From contig CAJUFE010000051.1 in the NCBI GenBank assembly GCA_910585635.1, forward strand, positions 1-33,417: DNA of 33,417 bases, in the 5' to 3' direction. Under the pieces are notes generated by a model. The model had not been told where the DNA came from. It worked only from the letters and a program-made list of their open reading frames with translations, and made no database searches. The position numbers and the translations under genes are program-made. The stretch's first letter is position 1; each line of letters starts with the position of its first letter. This document shows positions 1 through 7,801 of the stretch, piece after piece. Source of the stretch: an uncultured Lachnospiraceae bacterium. GTDB taxonomy: Bacteria > Bacillota > Clostridia > Lachnospirales > Lachnospiraceae.

Positions 1-150
1 GATTGGATAGTGGGGGGGAGCCGCTCCCTATCCCTACGTTAGCTAAGTGCCATTGGGTCGGAGCGAGAGCGCGTCCTGTTGTGACATGCCCCTCCCGGAG
101 CGGCCCCCCTGCAACATCTCTATAGCGATAGGCTTCCCTAACGTAGGTGT
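1..150. repeat. Dispersed hairpin repeat, copy A
   Basis: This gene-free stretch holds inverted arms: CCTACGTTAG at 33-42 pairs with CTAACGTAGG at 138-147, and a G-rich GAGCCGCTCC arm near 18-28 faces GGAGCGGCCCCC near 98-108. Bases 58-103 closely match 29809-29855, sharing the blocks TCGGAGCGAGAGCGCG and CCTCCCGGAGCGG, so it belongs to the same family as the elements at 20581, 25968 and 29720. The left edge may be cut by the window. From 151 to 255 nothing else is recognisable before the glgC promoter. Confidence 0.6.
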
Positions 151-258
151 AAAAGGTAACCATCTCTGAGCAATAAGCCCCCGTCCGCAGGCACACCGCC
201 CCATGTAGGATCATGTAGAACAATGCACAAAGAAAGGAAAACCCGGAAAAAATATTTG

Positions 259-287
259 TTCACTATTTATGCATTGTATGGTATAAT
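259..287 (+). promoter_or_regulatory. sigma-A promoter of glgC-glgD
   Basis: A -35 box TTCACT (259-264), a 17-bp spacer and a perfect -10 TATAAT (282-287) preceded by an extended TGG (279-281). Transcription would start near 294, giving a leader of about 30 bases before glgC. Confidence 0.75.
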
Positions 288-325
288 ACAAGCACAACAA
301 AAATCTTACAGCAAGAGGTGATAAC

Positions 326-1600
326 GTGATCAAAAAAGAGATGATCGCCATGCTTTTGGCTGGCGGACAGGGGAGCCGACTGGGCGTGCTGACGGCTAAG
401 GTAGCGAAGCCGGCAGTGTCCTTTGGCGGGAAGTACCGCATCATAGACTTTCCTTTGAGCAACTGTATCAATTCTGGTGTCGACACAGTGGGCGTATTAA
501 CACAATATCAGCCGTTACGCCTGAACACCCATATCGGGATCGGGATCCCGTGGGATCTGGACCGCAATGTAGGCGGCGTGACCATCCTGCCGCCCTATGA
601 GAAGAGCAAGGGCAGCGACTTTTATACGGGTACGGCCAACGCGATCTATCAGAACCTGGAGTATATGGAGAATTACAATCCGGATTATGTCCTGATCCTC
701 TCAGGGGATCACATCTATAAGATGGATTACGAGGTCATGCTGGACTACCATAAGGCGAACAACGCGGATATCACGATCGCGGCCATGCCGGTCCCCATGG
801 AGGAGGCCAGCCGCTTTGGCGTGGTCATCACGGATGACAGCAACCGTATCCTTGAGTTCGAGGAGAAGCCCCAGACGCCCAGGAGCAACCTGGCTTCTAT
901 GGGGATCTATATCTTTAGCTGGCCCACATTGCGGGAAGCGCTGGTCCGGATGAAGGATGAGCCGGGCTGCGATTTCGGAAAGCACATCATCCCCTACTGC
1001 CATGGAAATGGCGCGCGGGTATTTGCCTATGAGTATAATGGTTATTGGAAAGACGTAGGGACCCTGGGCTCCTATTGGGAGGCGAACATGGAGCTGATCG
1101 ACATCATACCGGAATTCAACCTGTATGAGGAGTATTGGAGGGTCTATACGAAGAGTGATATCATCCCGCCCCAGTTCATCTCCAGCGAAGCGAAGATCGA
1201 GAAGAGCGTCATCGGGGAAGGCAGCGAGATCTTCGGGCATGTGATCAATTCTGTGATCGGCGCTGGGGTCACCATTGAAAAGGGCGCTGTGGTCCGTGAT
1301 TCGATCGTCATGCAGGGCAGCAGGATCTGCGCAGGCGCTGAGGTGACGAAGACGATCCTGGCAGAGGATGTGACCGTCGGCGCTCGCAGCCAGCTGGGGG
1401 TGGGCGACTATGCGCCCAGCACCTATGATCCAAAGGTCTACCAGTTTGACCTGGTAACGGTGGGAGAGCATTCCACGATCCCGGAGGATGTGAAGGTGGG
1501 GAAGAACACGGCGATCTTTGGCGAGACCCAGGCAGAGGATTACCCCGATGGCCTGCTGGCCAGCGGAGACTACATAATAAAGGCAGGTGGCATGAGATGA
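326..1600 (+). CDS. glgC: Glucose-1-phosphate adenylyltransferase, catalytic subunit
   Basis: Makes ADP-glucose from glucose-1-phosphate and ATP, the committed step of bacterial glycogen synthesis in the cytoplasm. The 424-aa protein opens with the nucleotidyltransferase loop LAGGQGSRLGVLT, carries the sugar-nucleotide motif SGDHIYKMDY near residues 130-140, and ends in a left-handed beta-helix region of hexapeptide-like repeats (about residues 290-410). Length is normal for GlgC. The start is GTG at 326, seven to twelve bases after AGAGGTG; the later in-frame ATG at 341 would cut the conserved N-terminus close. The stop overlaps the glgD start (ATGA), so the two are translationally coupled, as expected for subunits of one enzyme. 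Confidence 0.95.
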   Translation: MIKKEMIAMLLAGGQGSRLGVLTAKVAKPAVSFGGKYRIIDFPLSNCINSGVDTVGVLTQYQPLRLNTHIGIGIPWDLDRNVGGVTILPPYEKSKGSDFYTGTANAIYQNLEYMENYNPDYVLILSGDHIYKMDYEVMLDYHKANNADITIAAMPVPMEEASRFGVVITDDSNRILEFEEKPQTPRSNLASMGIYIFSWPTLREALVRMKDEPGCDFGKHIIPYCHGNGARVFAYEYNGYWKDVGTLGSYWEANMELIDIIPEFNLYEEYWRVYTKSDIIPPQFISSEAKIEKSVIGEGSEIFGHVINSVIGAGVTIEKGAVVRDSIVMQGSRICAGAEVTKTILAEDVTVGARSQLGVGDYAPSTYDPKVYQFDLVTVGEHSTIPEDVKVGKNTAIFGETQAEDYPDGLLASGDYIIKAGGMR

Positions 1601-2718
1601 GAGCGATCGGTATCGTGTTAGCAGGCGGGAACAGCAAGAGGATGAAAGAGCTTTCCTACAAAAGGGCCATCGCCGCGATGCCTGTGGCAGGGAGCTACAG
1701 GAGCATCGACTTTGCCCTGAGCAATATGGCCAACTCCCACATCCAGAATGTGGCGGTCTTTACCCAGTATAATTCCCGGTCCTTAAACCTGCACTTAAGC
1801 TCCTCCAAGTGGTGGGATTTCGGGCGGAAGCAGGGCGGACTGTTCGTGTTCACCCCTACGATCACCGCGGAGAGCAGCGACTGGTACCGGGGGACGGCAG
1901 ATGCCTTATACCAGAACTTGAGCTTCCTAAAGAGCAGCCATGAGCCCTATGTGGTGATCGCGGCCGGTGACGGTGTATATAAGCTGGATTACAATAAAGT
2001 GTTGGAATACCACATCGAGAAAAAGGCCGATATCACGGTGGTCTGTAAGGACATGCGGGAGGGCGAAGATGTCACCCGCTTTGGCTGTGTGAAGCTGAAC
2101 GATGACGGCCGGATCGTCGACCTTGAGGAAAAACCTATGGTCTCTGACGCCAACACCATCTCCTGCGGCATCTATGTGATCCGCAGACGCCAGCTGATCG
2201 AACTGATCGAGCGCTGTGCGGCAGAGGACCGTTTTGACTTTGTAAAGGATATCCTGGTCCGCTATAAGAACCTGAAGCGGATCTACGCCTACAAGCTGGA
2301 GGGCTATTGGAGCAATATCGCATCTGTAGAGTCTTACTATGAGACGAATATGGATTTTCTAAAGCCGGAGGTGCGGGACCATTTCTTCCGTCAATATCCG
2401 GATGTTTATTCTAAGATCGACGACCTGCCGCCGGCCAAATATAATCCGGGCGCAGTGGTGAAGAACAGCCTGGTCTCCAGCGGCTCGATCATAAACGGTA
2501 CGGTGGAAGATTCCATCCTGTTCAAAAAAGTCTACGTCGGGAACAACTGCGTGATCCGGGATTCGATCATCTTAAACGATGTCTATATCGGGGATAATAC
2601 GGTGATCGAAAACTGTATCGTAGAGAGCCGGGATACGATCCGGGCGAACACCACCCATATCGGCACACCAGATGCCATCAAGATCGTTTTAGAGAAAAAT
2701 GAAAGATACACAGTATAG
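1597..2718 (+). CDS. glgD: GlgD, regulatory subunit of ADP-glucose pyrophosphorylase
   Basis: A 373-aa paralogue of GlgC that in Firmicutes forms a hetero-oligomer with GlgC and modulates it. The nucleotidyltransferase fold is kept, but the N-terminal loop is AGGNSKRMKELS instead of the GGQGSRLG form, and the sugar-nucleotide motif is AGDGVYKLDYN, typical of GlgD. The C-terminal part (about 270-370) shows the beta-helix repeats (NSLVSSGSIINGTVEDSI). ATG at 1597 overlaps the glgC stop, with AGGTGG at 1585-1590 as ribosome site. A weak hairpin without a T-run (CATCCCT 2723-2729 with AGGGATG 2742-2748) separates it from spoVG, so read-through into spoVG is likely. Confidence 0.92.
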   Translation: MRAIGIVLAGGNSKRMKELSYKRAIAAMPVAGSYRSIDFALSNMANSHIQNVAVFTQYNSRSLNLHLSSSKWWDFGRKQGGLFVFTPTITAESSDWYRGTADALYQNLSFLKSSHEPYVVIAAGDGVYKLDYNKVLEYHIEKKADITVVCKDMREGEDVTRFGCVKLNDDGRIVDLEEKPMVSDANTISCGIYVIRRRQLIELIERCAAEDRFDFVKDILVRYKNLKRIYAYKLEGYWSNIASVESYYETNMDFLKPEVRDHFFRQYPDVYSKIDDLPPAKYNPGAVVKNSLVSSGSIINGTVEDSILFKKVYVGNNCVIRDSIILNDVYIGDNTVIENCIVESRDTIRANTTHIGTPDAIKIVLEKNERYTV

Positions 2719-2766
2719 AGTCCATCCCTATCAAGAAAGCCAGGGATGAACGGAAGGAGTTTTGAT

Positions 2767-3054
2767 ATGCAGATAACAGACGTGCGGGTAAGACGGATAG
2801 AGAAAGAAGGGAAGATGAAAGCGATCGTGTCCATCACACTGGACAACGAGTTTGTGATCCATGATATAAAGGTGATCGAAGGAGAAAAGGGCCTGTTCAT
2901 CGCCATGCCCAGCCGCAAGGCCGCGGACGGCGAATACCGGGATATCGCCCATCCCATCAACTCCGCGACCAGGGACATGATCCAGAAGGTGATCCTGGAT
3001 AAGTATGGGTCGATCCTCCTGGAGGCGACTGAGGAGGGCGAGGCCCAGGTCTGA
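2767..3054 (+). CDS. spoVG: SpoVG family RNA/DNA-binding regulator
   Basis: A 95-aa protein starting MQITDVRVRRIEKEGKMKAI, the hallmark N-terminus of SpoVG, with the conserved core FVIHDIKVIEGEKGLFIAMPSRK and the IAHPIN segment. SpoVG is a small nucleic-acid-binding regulator linked to sporulation septation and post-transcriptional control in Firmicutes. ATG at 2767 is chosen because AGGAG lies at 2755-2759 seven bases upstream; the earlier ATG at 2746 would add seven residues that are not part of the family. It is separated from glgD by 48 bases and followed by a strong terminator, so it probably closes the glg transcript, although its own promoter cannot be excluded. Confidence 0.95.
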   Translation: MQITDVRVRRIEKEGKMKAIVSITLDNEFVIHDIKVIEGEKGLFIAMPSRKAADGEYRDIAHPINSATRDMIQKVILDKYGSILLEATEEGEAQV

Positions 3055-3097
3055 GTGTATTTCTTACCGTACAGAGAACGGCCATCCGGTGTTTAAG

Positions 3098-3138
3098 AAG
3101 ACTGCTGCAAGATATTTCCTTTTGCAGCAGTCTTTTTT
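3098..3138 (+). terminator. Intrinsic terminator after spoVG
   Basis: A perfect 13-bp stem, AAGACTGCTGCAA (3098-3110) with TTGCAGCAGTCTT (3122-3134), an 11-base loop and a T-run to 3138. Confidence 0.92.
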
Positions 3139-3169
3139 GGTAGTTTTTCTAAACTTTTAAAAAAAACGC

Positions 3170-3198
3170 TTGCTTTTTTATAAAAAGTATGCTAAAAC
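3170..3198 (+). promoter_or_regulatory. Promoter of the aldolase gene
   Basis: TTGCTT (3170-3175), 17-bp spacer, TAAAAC (3193-3198) with an extended TGC at 3190-3192. The upstream edge AACGCTTG is repeated at the regulator's promoter (4022-4029), so the two promoters look related. Confidence 0.65.
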
Positions 3199-3200
3199 AG

Positions 3201-3216
3201 ATATATCAGTTAAATA
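3201..3216. promoter_or_regulatory. Putative GntR operator, site 1
   Basis: ATATATCAGTTAAATA directly follows the -10 box of the aldolase promoter, where a bound repressor would cover the transcription start. It matches site 2 (4067-4082) at 14 of 16 bases. Together with the preceding CAG, bases 3198-3210 are an exact 13-base copy of 4064-4076. Confidence 0.6.
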
Positions 3217-3243
3217 TCAAATATATATTAGGAGGAGGGCAAA

Positions 3244-4011
3244 ATGGATACAGAGTCGATAGCGAGGTTTCGGGGGAAGATGGAAAGGGGGGCGGTGCTG
3301 GGTCCTTTTATGAAGACCTGCGACCCGGGGTTTGTAGAGGCCGCAGGTTATGCGGGGATGGATTTTGTGATCTTAGATATGGAACATGGTCCGATCTCTG
3401 TAGAGCATATGCAGGGGAACATACGGGCGGCGCAGGTGGCGGGGGTGGTCCCGATCGTCCGTGTGAGCGACCGCGAGATGATCTCCAAGGTGTTGGATAT
3501 CGGGGCGGCAGGTGTCCAGATCCCCCAGGTATCGACGGCCGAGGAAGCAAGAGCCGCCGTGCGGGAAGCGAAGTTTTATCCTTATGGAGAAAGGGGGGTG
3601 TGCAGGTTCGTCAGAGCAGCCCATTATTCGGCGATGGACAGGGGCGAGTATTTCGCAGGAGCAAATAAAGCATTGGTCATCGTACAGCTAGAGGGGCAGG
3701 AGGCGATCCGGGATATGGACGCGATCATGGAGGTAGAGGGGATCGACATCCTGTTCATCGGGCCTTACGACCTGTCACAGAGTCTGGGGGTACCGGGAGA
3801 GACCAAGCATCCCTCCGTTATACGCCAGATGGAGGCGATCGTGGCGAAGGCCAAGGCGAAAAACATCCTGGTCGGCACCTTTACAGATGACAGGGAGACA
3901 TTAGAGATGTGGAGCAAGGCAGGGGTCCAGTATCTTTCGTATTCTGTGGATATGGGGATCTTCTGCGAAGCCTGCCGAAAGATCAGGGAGCAGCTGGACC
4001 GTATAAGCTGA
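3244..4011 (+). CDS. HpcH/HpaI-family class II aldolase
   Basis: A 255-aa cytoplasmic metal-dependent aldolase that cleaves 2-keto-3-deoxy sugar acids or aldarates, typically to pyruvate plus an aldehyde. Family landmarks are FVILDMEHGP (about residues 40-50), GVQIPQVSTAEEA, the YGERGVCRFVRAAHY segment, the metal-ligand Glu in VIVQLEGQEAI, and the Asp in DILFIGPYDLSQSLG. Length is normal for the GarL/RhmA/HpcH group. GGAGGAGGG at 3231-3239 fixes the start. It is separated from the downstream regulator by its own promoter region. With the UxaA-type dehydratase at the end of the cluster, it likely performs the last, C-C cleaving step. The true substrate (for example 5-keto-4-deoxy-glucarate or 2-keto-3-deoxy-gluconate) cannot be read from the sequence. 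Confidence 0.88.
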   Translation: MDTESIARFRGKMERGAVLGPFMKTCDPGFVEAAGYAGMDFVILDMEHGPISVEHMQGNIRAAQVAGVVPIVRVSDREMISKVLDIGAAGVQIPQVSTAEEARAAVREAKFYPYGERGVCRFVRAAHYSAMDRGEYFAGANKALVIVQLEGQEAIRDMDAIMEVEGIDILFIGPYDLSQSLGVPGETKHPSVIRQMEAIVAKAKAKNILVGTFTDDRETLEMWSKAGVQYLSYSVDMGIFCEACRKIREQLDRIS

Positions 4012-4026
4012 CTGCGTTGGAAACGC

Positions 4027-4055
4027 TTGTTTTTTGGATCCGATCGTGCTATGGT
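4027..4055 (+). promoter_or_regulatory. Promoter of the GntR regulator gene
   Basis: TTGTTT (4027-4032), 17-bp spacer, TATGGT (4050-4055) with extended TGC at 4047-4049. It shares the AACGCTTG edge with the aldolase promoter. Confidence 0.5.
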
Positions 4056-4066
4056 TATGACAGCAG

Positions 4067-4082
4067 ATATATCAGTCATATA
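4067..4082. promoter_or_regulatory. Putative GntR operator, site 2
   Basis: ATATATCAGTCATATA lies between the -10 box and the ribosome site of the regulator gene, suggesting autoregulation. TATAT and ATATA form short inverted arms around a 5-base centre. It matches site 1 and site 3 at 14 of 16 bases each. Confidence 0.62.
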
Positions 4083-4095
4083 AAAGGAGCGGCGG

Positions 4096-4743
4096 ATGAA
4101 CAGCAAGTCAGATTATGCATACAATGAGATCAAAAATAAGATCATACAAGGTGGGTTAGCTCCGCTGAGCGATATTGTAGAGGAGCGTCTCCAGGAAGAG
4201 TTCCAGATCAGCCGGACACCGATCCGGGAGGCGATACAGAGGCTGAGTAAAGAGGGATTTGTCTACATCTATGCAAGAAAGGGGACCATCGTTTCGGCGA
4301 TCAATGTGGAGACGATCCACTCTGTGTACCAGGCGAGGCTGTTGAACGAACCCTATCTTTCCAAGGAGGTGTGTTATGATGTATCGGAGGAATGGCTGTT
4401 ACATATGAAAGAACGGCTGGGAGACAGTCCCTTCGACCCGTCAGACACCGAGCATCGGGATTACCATATGGCGTTGGACTATGAACTGCACACAACGATC
4501 TTAGGCTACTGCAAGAATCAGTTCTTGAAGGATGCGCTGCGCGTGGTGAACGACCATAGCCAGAGGTTAAGGCTCAGGACTTCTCGATATAATGAAGAGC
4601 TGGAGCGTTCGATCAAAGAACATATCGCGATCGTGGATGCCTTTTTGGCCAGAGACCCGGAGCGTGTGGAGCAGGTGACAAGGACACATGTGATCAGTTC
4701 ACGGCAGGATGCGTTTAAGTATAACACAAGCGGACAATTTTAA
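4096..4743 (+). CDS. GntR-family regulator, FadR/FCD subfamily
   Basis: A 215-aa transcription factor. Residues 1-70 form the winged helix-turn-helix (ISRTPIREAIQRLSKEGFV is the recognition region), and residues about 75-210 are an all-helical FCD ligand domain, which in this subfamily usually binds a sugar acid or other small carboxylate. AAAGGAG at 4083-4089 precedes ATG 4096. It sits between the aldolase and the TRAP genes, and the 16-bp site repeated in front of itself and both flanking units is the natural candidate for its operator. It is most likely a repressor released by the transported substrate or a pathway intermediate; that part is inference. Confidence 0.88.
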   Translation: MNSKSDYAYNEIKNKIIQGGLAPLSDIVEERLQEEFQISRTPIREAIQRLSKEGFVYIYARKGTIVSAINVETIHSVYQARLLNEPYLSKEVCYDVSEEWLLHMKERLGDSPFDPSDTEHRDYHMALDYELHTTILGYCKNQFLKDALRVVNDHSQRLRLRTSRYNEELERSIKEHIAIVDAFLARDPERVEQVTRTHVISSRQDAFKYNTSGQF

Positions 4744-4802
4744 GGTGCATCCTTGTCCAGGTCAGGGCAAGGAGACGATCTGTCGTATCTAATATATAAG
4801 TT

Positions 4803-4818
4803 ATATATCGATCATATA
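4803..4818. promoter_or_regulatory. Putative GntR operator, site 3
   Basis: ATATATCGATCATATA, 14 of 16 identical to site 2, lies 29 bases upstream of the TRAP binding-protein gene. A clear -35/-10 pair was not found around it, so the dctP promoter position stays open. Confidence 0.58.
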
Positions 4819-4846
4819 CGAAAAATATTTAAAGGAGAAAAGAAAG

Positions 4847-5920
4847 ATGAAAAAGAGAAATGTGGCAGCATTATTGGCGATGACTTGTGCGGCGATGCTC
4901 ACAGCATGCGGAGGGGCAACAGGATCGGCTCCCGCTAAGGAGCAGGGTACCTCAGCCGCAGGAGCGGCAGAGGCTCCTGCGCAGGGACAGGAGAGCGGTG
5001 GAGCGGTGATCGAGATATCCTTTGGCCATGATAATAATCCAGGCGATCCGGTCCAGGAGGCGGCGCTGTTCTGGGCAGAGAAGCTGGATGAGCTGAGTGG
5101 GGGCACGATGAAGTTAAATGTGTACCCTTCCGGTCAGTTAGGGAATAAGTCCGATCTGATGGATCAGCTCCTGGCCGGCGACACGGTCGTCTGCATCGGG
5201 AACGGCCCCTTCTATGCGGACCGGGGAGCGGCAGATCTGGGGATCATGAACGCGCCATATCTGTTTGAGTCCTGGGAGCAGCTGGATAAACTGGTGGCCA
5301 GCGACTGGTATGCAGGGCAGATGGAGCAGCTGGAAAGTGCCGGGATCAAGATCATCGCCAGCAACTGGAGATATGGCGTGCGCCATACCGAAACCGTTAA
5401 GCCGGTGGTCTCCCCGGAGGATATCAAAGGGATGAAGATCCGTACACAGAACACGACGATCCATGTAAAGGGCTTTGAGTGCCTGGGAGCGACCCCGACC
5501 CCGATGGCGTTGTCGGATGTCTATACTTCCCTGCAGCAGGGGACGATCGATGGCTTGGAAAACCCGATCTCCGTTTTATACAGCGGGGCATATCATGAGG
5601 TGGCAAAAAACCTGATGCTGGATGGACATATCCGGGATCTGTCCTCTATCTGTATCAGTGCAGATGTGTTCCAGTCATTGACAGAGGAGCAGCAGGGCTG
5701 GCTGATCGAGTCCTGCGAGGCAGCGGGCGAATACCAGAATGAGCTGGCCGCGAAGGCGGACGAGGAGTGCCTGCAGAAGATGAAGGATGCCGGCGTTACA
5801 GTGAACGAAGTGGATGAAGCCGCATTTAAGGCGGCGGCAGAGAGCTTCTATTCGGATCCGGAGATCAGCGCCATGTGGACGGAGGGATTGGTCGATACGG
5901 TGAAGGAGATCATCCAGTAA
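4847..5920 (+). CDS. dctP: TRAP transporter solute-binding lipoprotein (DctP family)
   Basis: Extracytoplasmic receptor of a tripartite ATP-independent periplasmic transporter, 357 aa. Residues 1-20 are a lipoprotein signal (two Lys, one Arg, a hydrophobic stretch, lipobox LTAC), so Cys21 is the predicted lipidated residue; an Ala/Gly/Gln-rich spacer follows to about residue 45. Family features are the KMKLNVYPSGQLG-like early strand, the IRTQNT segment that holds the carboxylate-binding Arg, and PMALSDVYTSLQQGTIDGLENP. AAAGGAG at 4831-4837 fixes the start. DctP proteins bind organic or sugar acids, in keeping with the dehydratase and aldolase nearby. A hairpin lies between this gene and dctQ. 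Confidence 0.92.
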   Translation: MKKRNVAALLAMTCAAMLTACGGATGSAPAKEQGTSAAGAAEAPAQGQESGGAVIEISFGHDNNPGDPVQEAALFWAEKLDELSGGTMKLNVYPSGQLGNKSDLMDQLLAGDTVVCIGNGPFYADRGAADLGIMNAPYLFESWEQLDKLVASDWYAGQMEQLESAGIKIIASNWRYGVRHTETVKPVVSPEDIKGMKIRTQNTTIHVKGFECLGATPTPMALSDVYTSLQQGTIDGLENPISVLYSGAYHEVAKNLMLDGHIRDLSSICISADVFQSLTEEQQGWLIESCEAAGEYQNELAAKADEECLQKMKDAGVTVNEVDEAAFKAAAESFYSDPEISAMWTEGLVDTVKEIIQ

Positions 5921-5938
5921 CGGTGTCCGCAGGTAGTT

Positions 5939-5973
5939 CCAGGGGCAGGTGTGGTGCGCCCGTCTGTCCCTGG
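5939..5973 (+). promoter_or_regulatory. Intercistronic hairpin between dctP and dctQ
   Basis: CCAGGGGCAG (5939-5948) pairs with CTGTCCCTGG (5964-5973), ten pairs including one G-U. Only a weak TCTTTGT follows. Such a stem can stabilise or partly terminate the upstream message, giving more binding protein than membrane subunits. Confidence 0.5.
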
Positions 5974-6004
5974 TCTTTGTATAAGACAGGGGGTTAAGAT
6001 AAAG

Positions 6005-6493
6005 ATGGATAAGATCATCAACCGAATTTTAAGCATCGACTATCTGATCGCGGGACTATGTCTGACGATATTGGTCGTGGTCACCTTTGTAGGTGTGATC
6101 TTTCGCTATTTTTTGAACGCGCCGCTCATTTGGGAAGAAGAGATCCAGCTGATGATGATCACCTGGACGATCTATTTTGGAGCTGCGGCGGCATTTCGTA
6201 CAGGAGGCCATATCGCGATCGATATGATCGTGGATATGTTCCCGGTGAAGATCCAGAAGGTATTCGATATCCTGATCTTTCTCGTGACGACGGGGGTGCT
6301 GGGATTTCTTATGATGAACGGGGCTGCGCTGGTCCGCCAGTTCATCCGCACGGGCCGAACGACCAATATCCTCCGCATCCCGAGTCAATATGTGTATGTG
6401 GCGATACCTGTGGGGTGCGCTTTGATGCTCGTGAGCAATACGGTATATTTTGTACGAAAGCTGTCCGGCGTGGAACAGGGAGAGGAGGGATAA
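6005..6493 (+). CDS. dctQ: TRAP transporter small permease (DctQ family)
   Basis: A 162-aa membrane protein with four predicted transmembrane helices (around residues 17-40, 55-70, 90-110 and 130-150). It contains the DctQ landmarks FRYFLNAPLIWEEEIQ and the GAAAAFRTGGHIAIDM segment. It bridges the binding protein and the large permease. The start is set at MDKIINRIL (6005), with AGGGGG at 5988-5993; an in-frame GTG at 5951 would add 18 residues encoded by the hairpin DNA and is unlikely. Two bases separate its stop from the dctM ATG. Confidence 0.9.
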   Translation: MDKIINRILSIDYLIAGLCLTILVVVTFVGVIFRYFLNAPLIWEEEIQLMMITWTIYFGAAAAFRTGGHIAIDMIVDMFPVKIQKVFDILIFLVTTGVLGFLMMNGAALVRQFIRTGRTTNILRIPSQYVYVAIPVGCALMLVSNTVYFVRKLSGVEQGEEG

Positions 6494-6494
6494 G

Positions 6495-7778
6495 ATGGAT
6501 GTCGTTGCATTAACATTGATCGTTCTGCTGTTATGTCTGTTTTTGAAGGTCCCGGTGTTCATCTCCATCCTGGCGGGGTGCGTCACCTACTTCGCGATGA
6601 ACCCGAATGTGGCGACACTGATCATCGCGCAGCGTGTGGTGGCAGGCACAGAGAGCATCCCGCTGTTAGCGGTCCCCTTTTTTGTGGCAGCCGGGGTCTA
6701 CATGAACTATTCTGGCGTGACCAGCCGGATCATGGATTTCTGCAGCGTGATCACCGGCCGGATGACAGGCGGGCTGGCACAGGTGAACGTGCTGCTCTCC
6801 ACATTGATGGGCGGCCTGTCCGGCTCGAACCTGGCAGATGCGGCGATGGAAGCTAAGATGTTGGTGCCGGAGATGGAGAAAAAAGGATTTTCTAAAGAAT
6901 TTTCCTCTGTCGTAACGGCCACATCGGCCATGATCACGCCGCTGATCCCTCCGGGGATCGGGATGATCATCTATGCTTCCGTGACCAATATCTCGGTGGG
7001 AAAGCTGTTCATATCCGGTATCGGCGTAGGCGCGCTGCTCTGCGTTGCCATGATGGTGCTGGTGCGGTTTGTCTCAAAAAAGAGAGGGTACGCGCCGCTC
7101 CGAACGGAGCGTGTACCGGCGGCGGAGCTGGTCAGCTCATTTAAGGGCGCCTTCCTCCCGCTGTGCCTTCCGATCATCATCATCGGCGGGATCCGGATCG
7201 GGATATTCACGCCCACAGAAGCCGGGGCTGTCGCGATCATCTATTCGCTGATGCTTGGGCTCTTTTACAAGGAGCTGACCTGGAAAGAGTTCTTTGCCGG
7301 GATCAAGGAGACGGTCTTGACGACCGGGTCGATCATGCTGATCGTAGGCGCGGCCTCTGCTCTTTCCTGGATCTTTACCAAAGAGCAGATCCCGCAGACC
7401 CTTACCGGCTTTATGCTGGCGCATATCTCGAACAAGTATGTGTTCCTGCTGATCGTCAACCTGTTTTTGATCATTGTGGGGATGTTCGTGGAAGGCAATG
7501 CGATCAACATCATCCTTGGCCCGCTGCTGGCGCCGATCGCCGCATCTTACGGCATCGACCCGATCCAGTTCGGGATGGTCTTTATCTTTAATATCTCCAT
7601 CGGCTCGATCTCACCGCCTATGGGGACCCTGATGTTCGTGACCTGTGGGATCACGAAGTGTAAGCTGAAGGCTTTCATCAAGGAAGCGGTCCCGTTTTAT
7701 CTGCTGCTCTTGCTGGTCCTCGCACTGCTGACGTTCATCCCGGCGTTTACCACAGGTCTGGTGACACTATTCTACTAA
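6495..7778 (+). CDS. dctM: TRAP transporter large permease (DctM family)
   Basis: A 427-aa polytopic inner-membrane protein of the DctM/ion-transporter superfamily and the sodium-coupled transport channel of the TRAP system. Characteristic segments are PVFISILAGCVTYF, AVPFFVAAGVYMN, GGLSGSNLADAAMEA, ITPLIPPGIGMIIYA, FTPTEAGAVAIIYSL and SPPMGTLMFVTCGI. GAGGAGGGA at 6482-6490 precedes ATG 6495. Immediately follows dctQ, and the UxaA-type gene starts 23 bases after its stop, all consistent with one transcript. Confidence 0.93.
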   Translation: MDVVALTLIVLLLCLFLKVPVFISILAGCVTYFAMNPNVATLIIAQRVVAGTESIPLLAVPFFVAAGVYMNYSGVTSRIMDFCSVITGRMTGGLAQVNVLLSTLMGGLSGSNLADAAMEAKMLVPEMEKKGFSKEFSSVVTATSAMITPLIPPGIGMIIYASVTNISVGKLFISGIGVGALLCVAMMVLVRFVSKKRGYAPLRTERVPAAELVSSFKGAFLPLCLPIIIIGGIRIGIFTPTEAGAVAIIYSLMLGLFYKELTWKEFFAGIKETVLTTGSIMLIVGAASALSWIFTKEQIPQTLTGFMLAHISNKYVFLLIVNLFLIIVGMFVEGNAINIILGPLLAPIAASYGIDPIQFGMVFIFNISIGSISPPMGTLMFVTCGITKCKLKAFIKEAVPFYLLLLLVLALLTFIPAFTTGLVTLFY

Positions 7779-7801
7779 AATGCAAAGGAGTTTATAAGAT
7801 C

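Noticed and set aside
701..1471. Long minus-strand reading frame opposite glgC
   Set aside because: It is the antisense of a clearly coding gene, has no ribosome site and gives a His/Asp/Leu-rich sequence typical of a shadow frame in GC-rich DNA.
3189..3668. 159-codon plus-strand frame overlapping the aldolase
   Set aside because: Alternative frame within the aldolase gene, Gly/Arg-rich, and the aldolase frame carries all family motifs.
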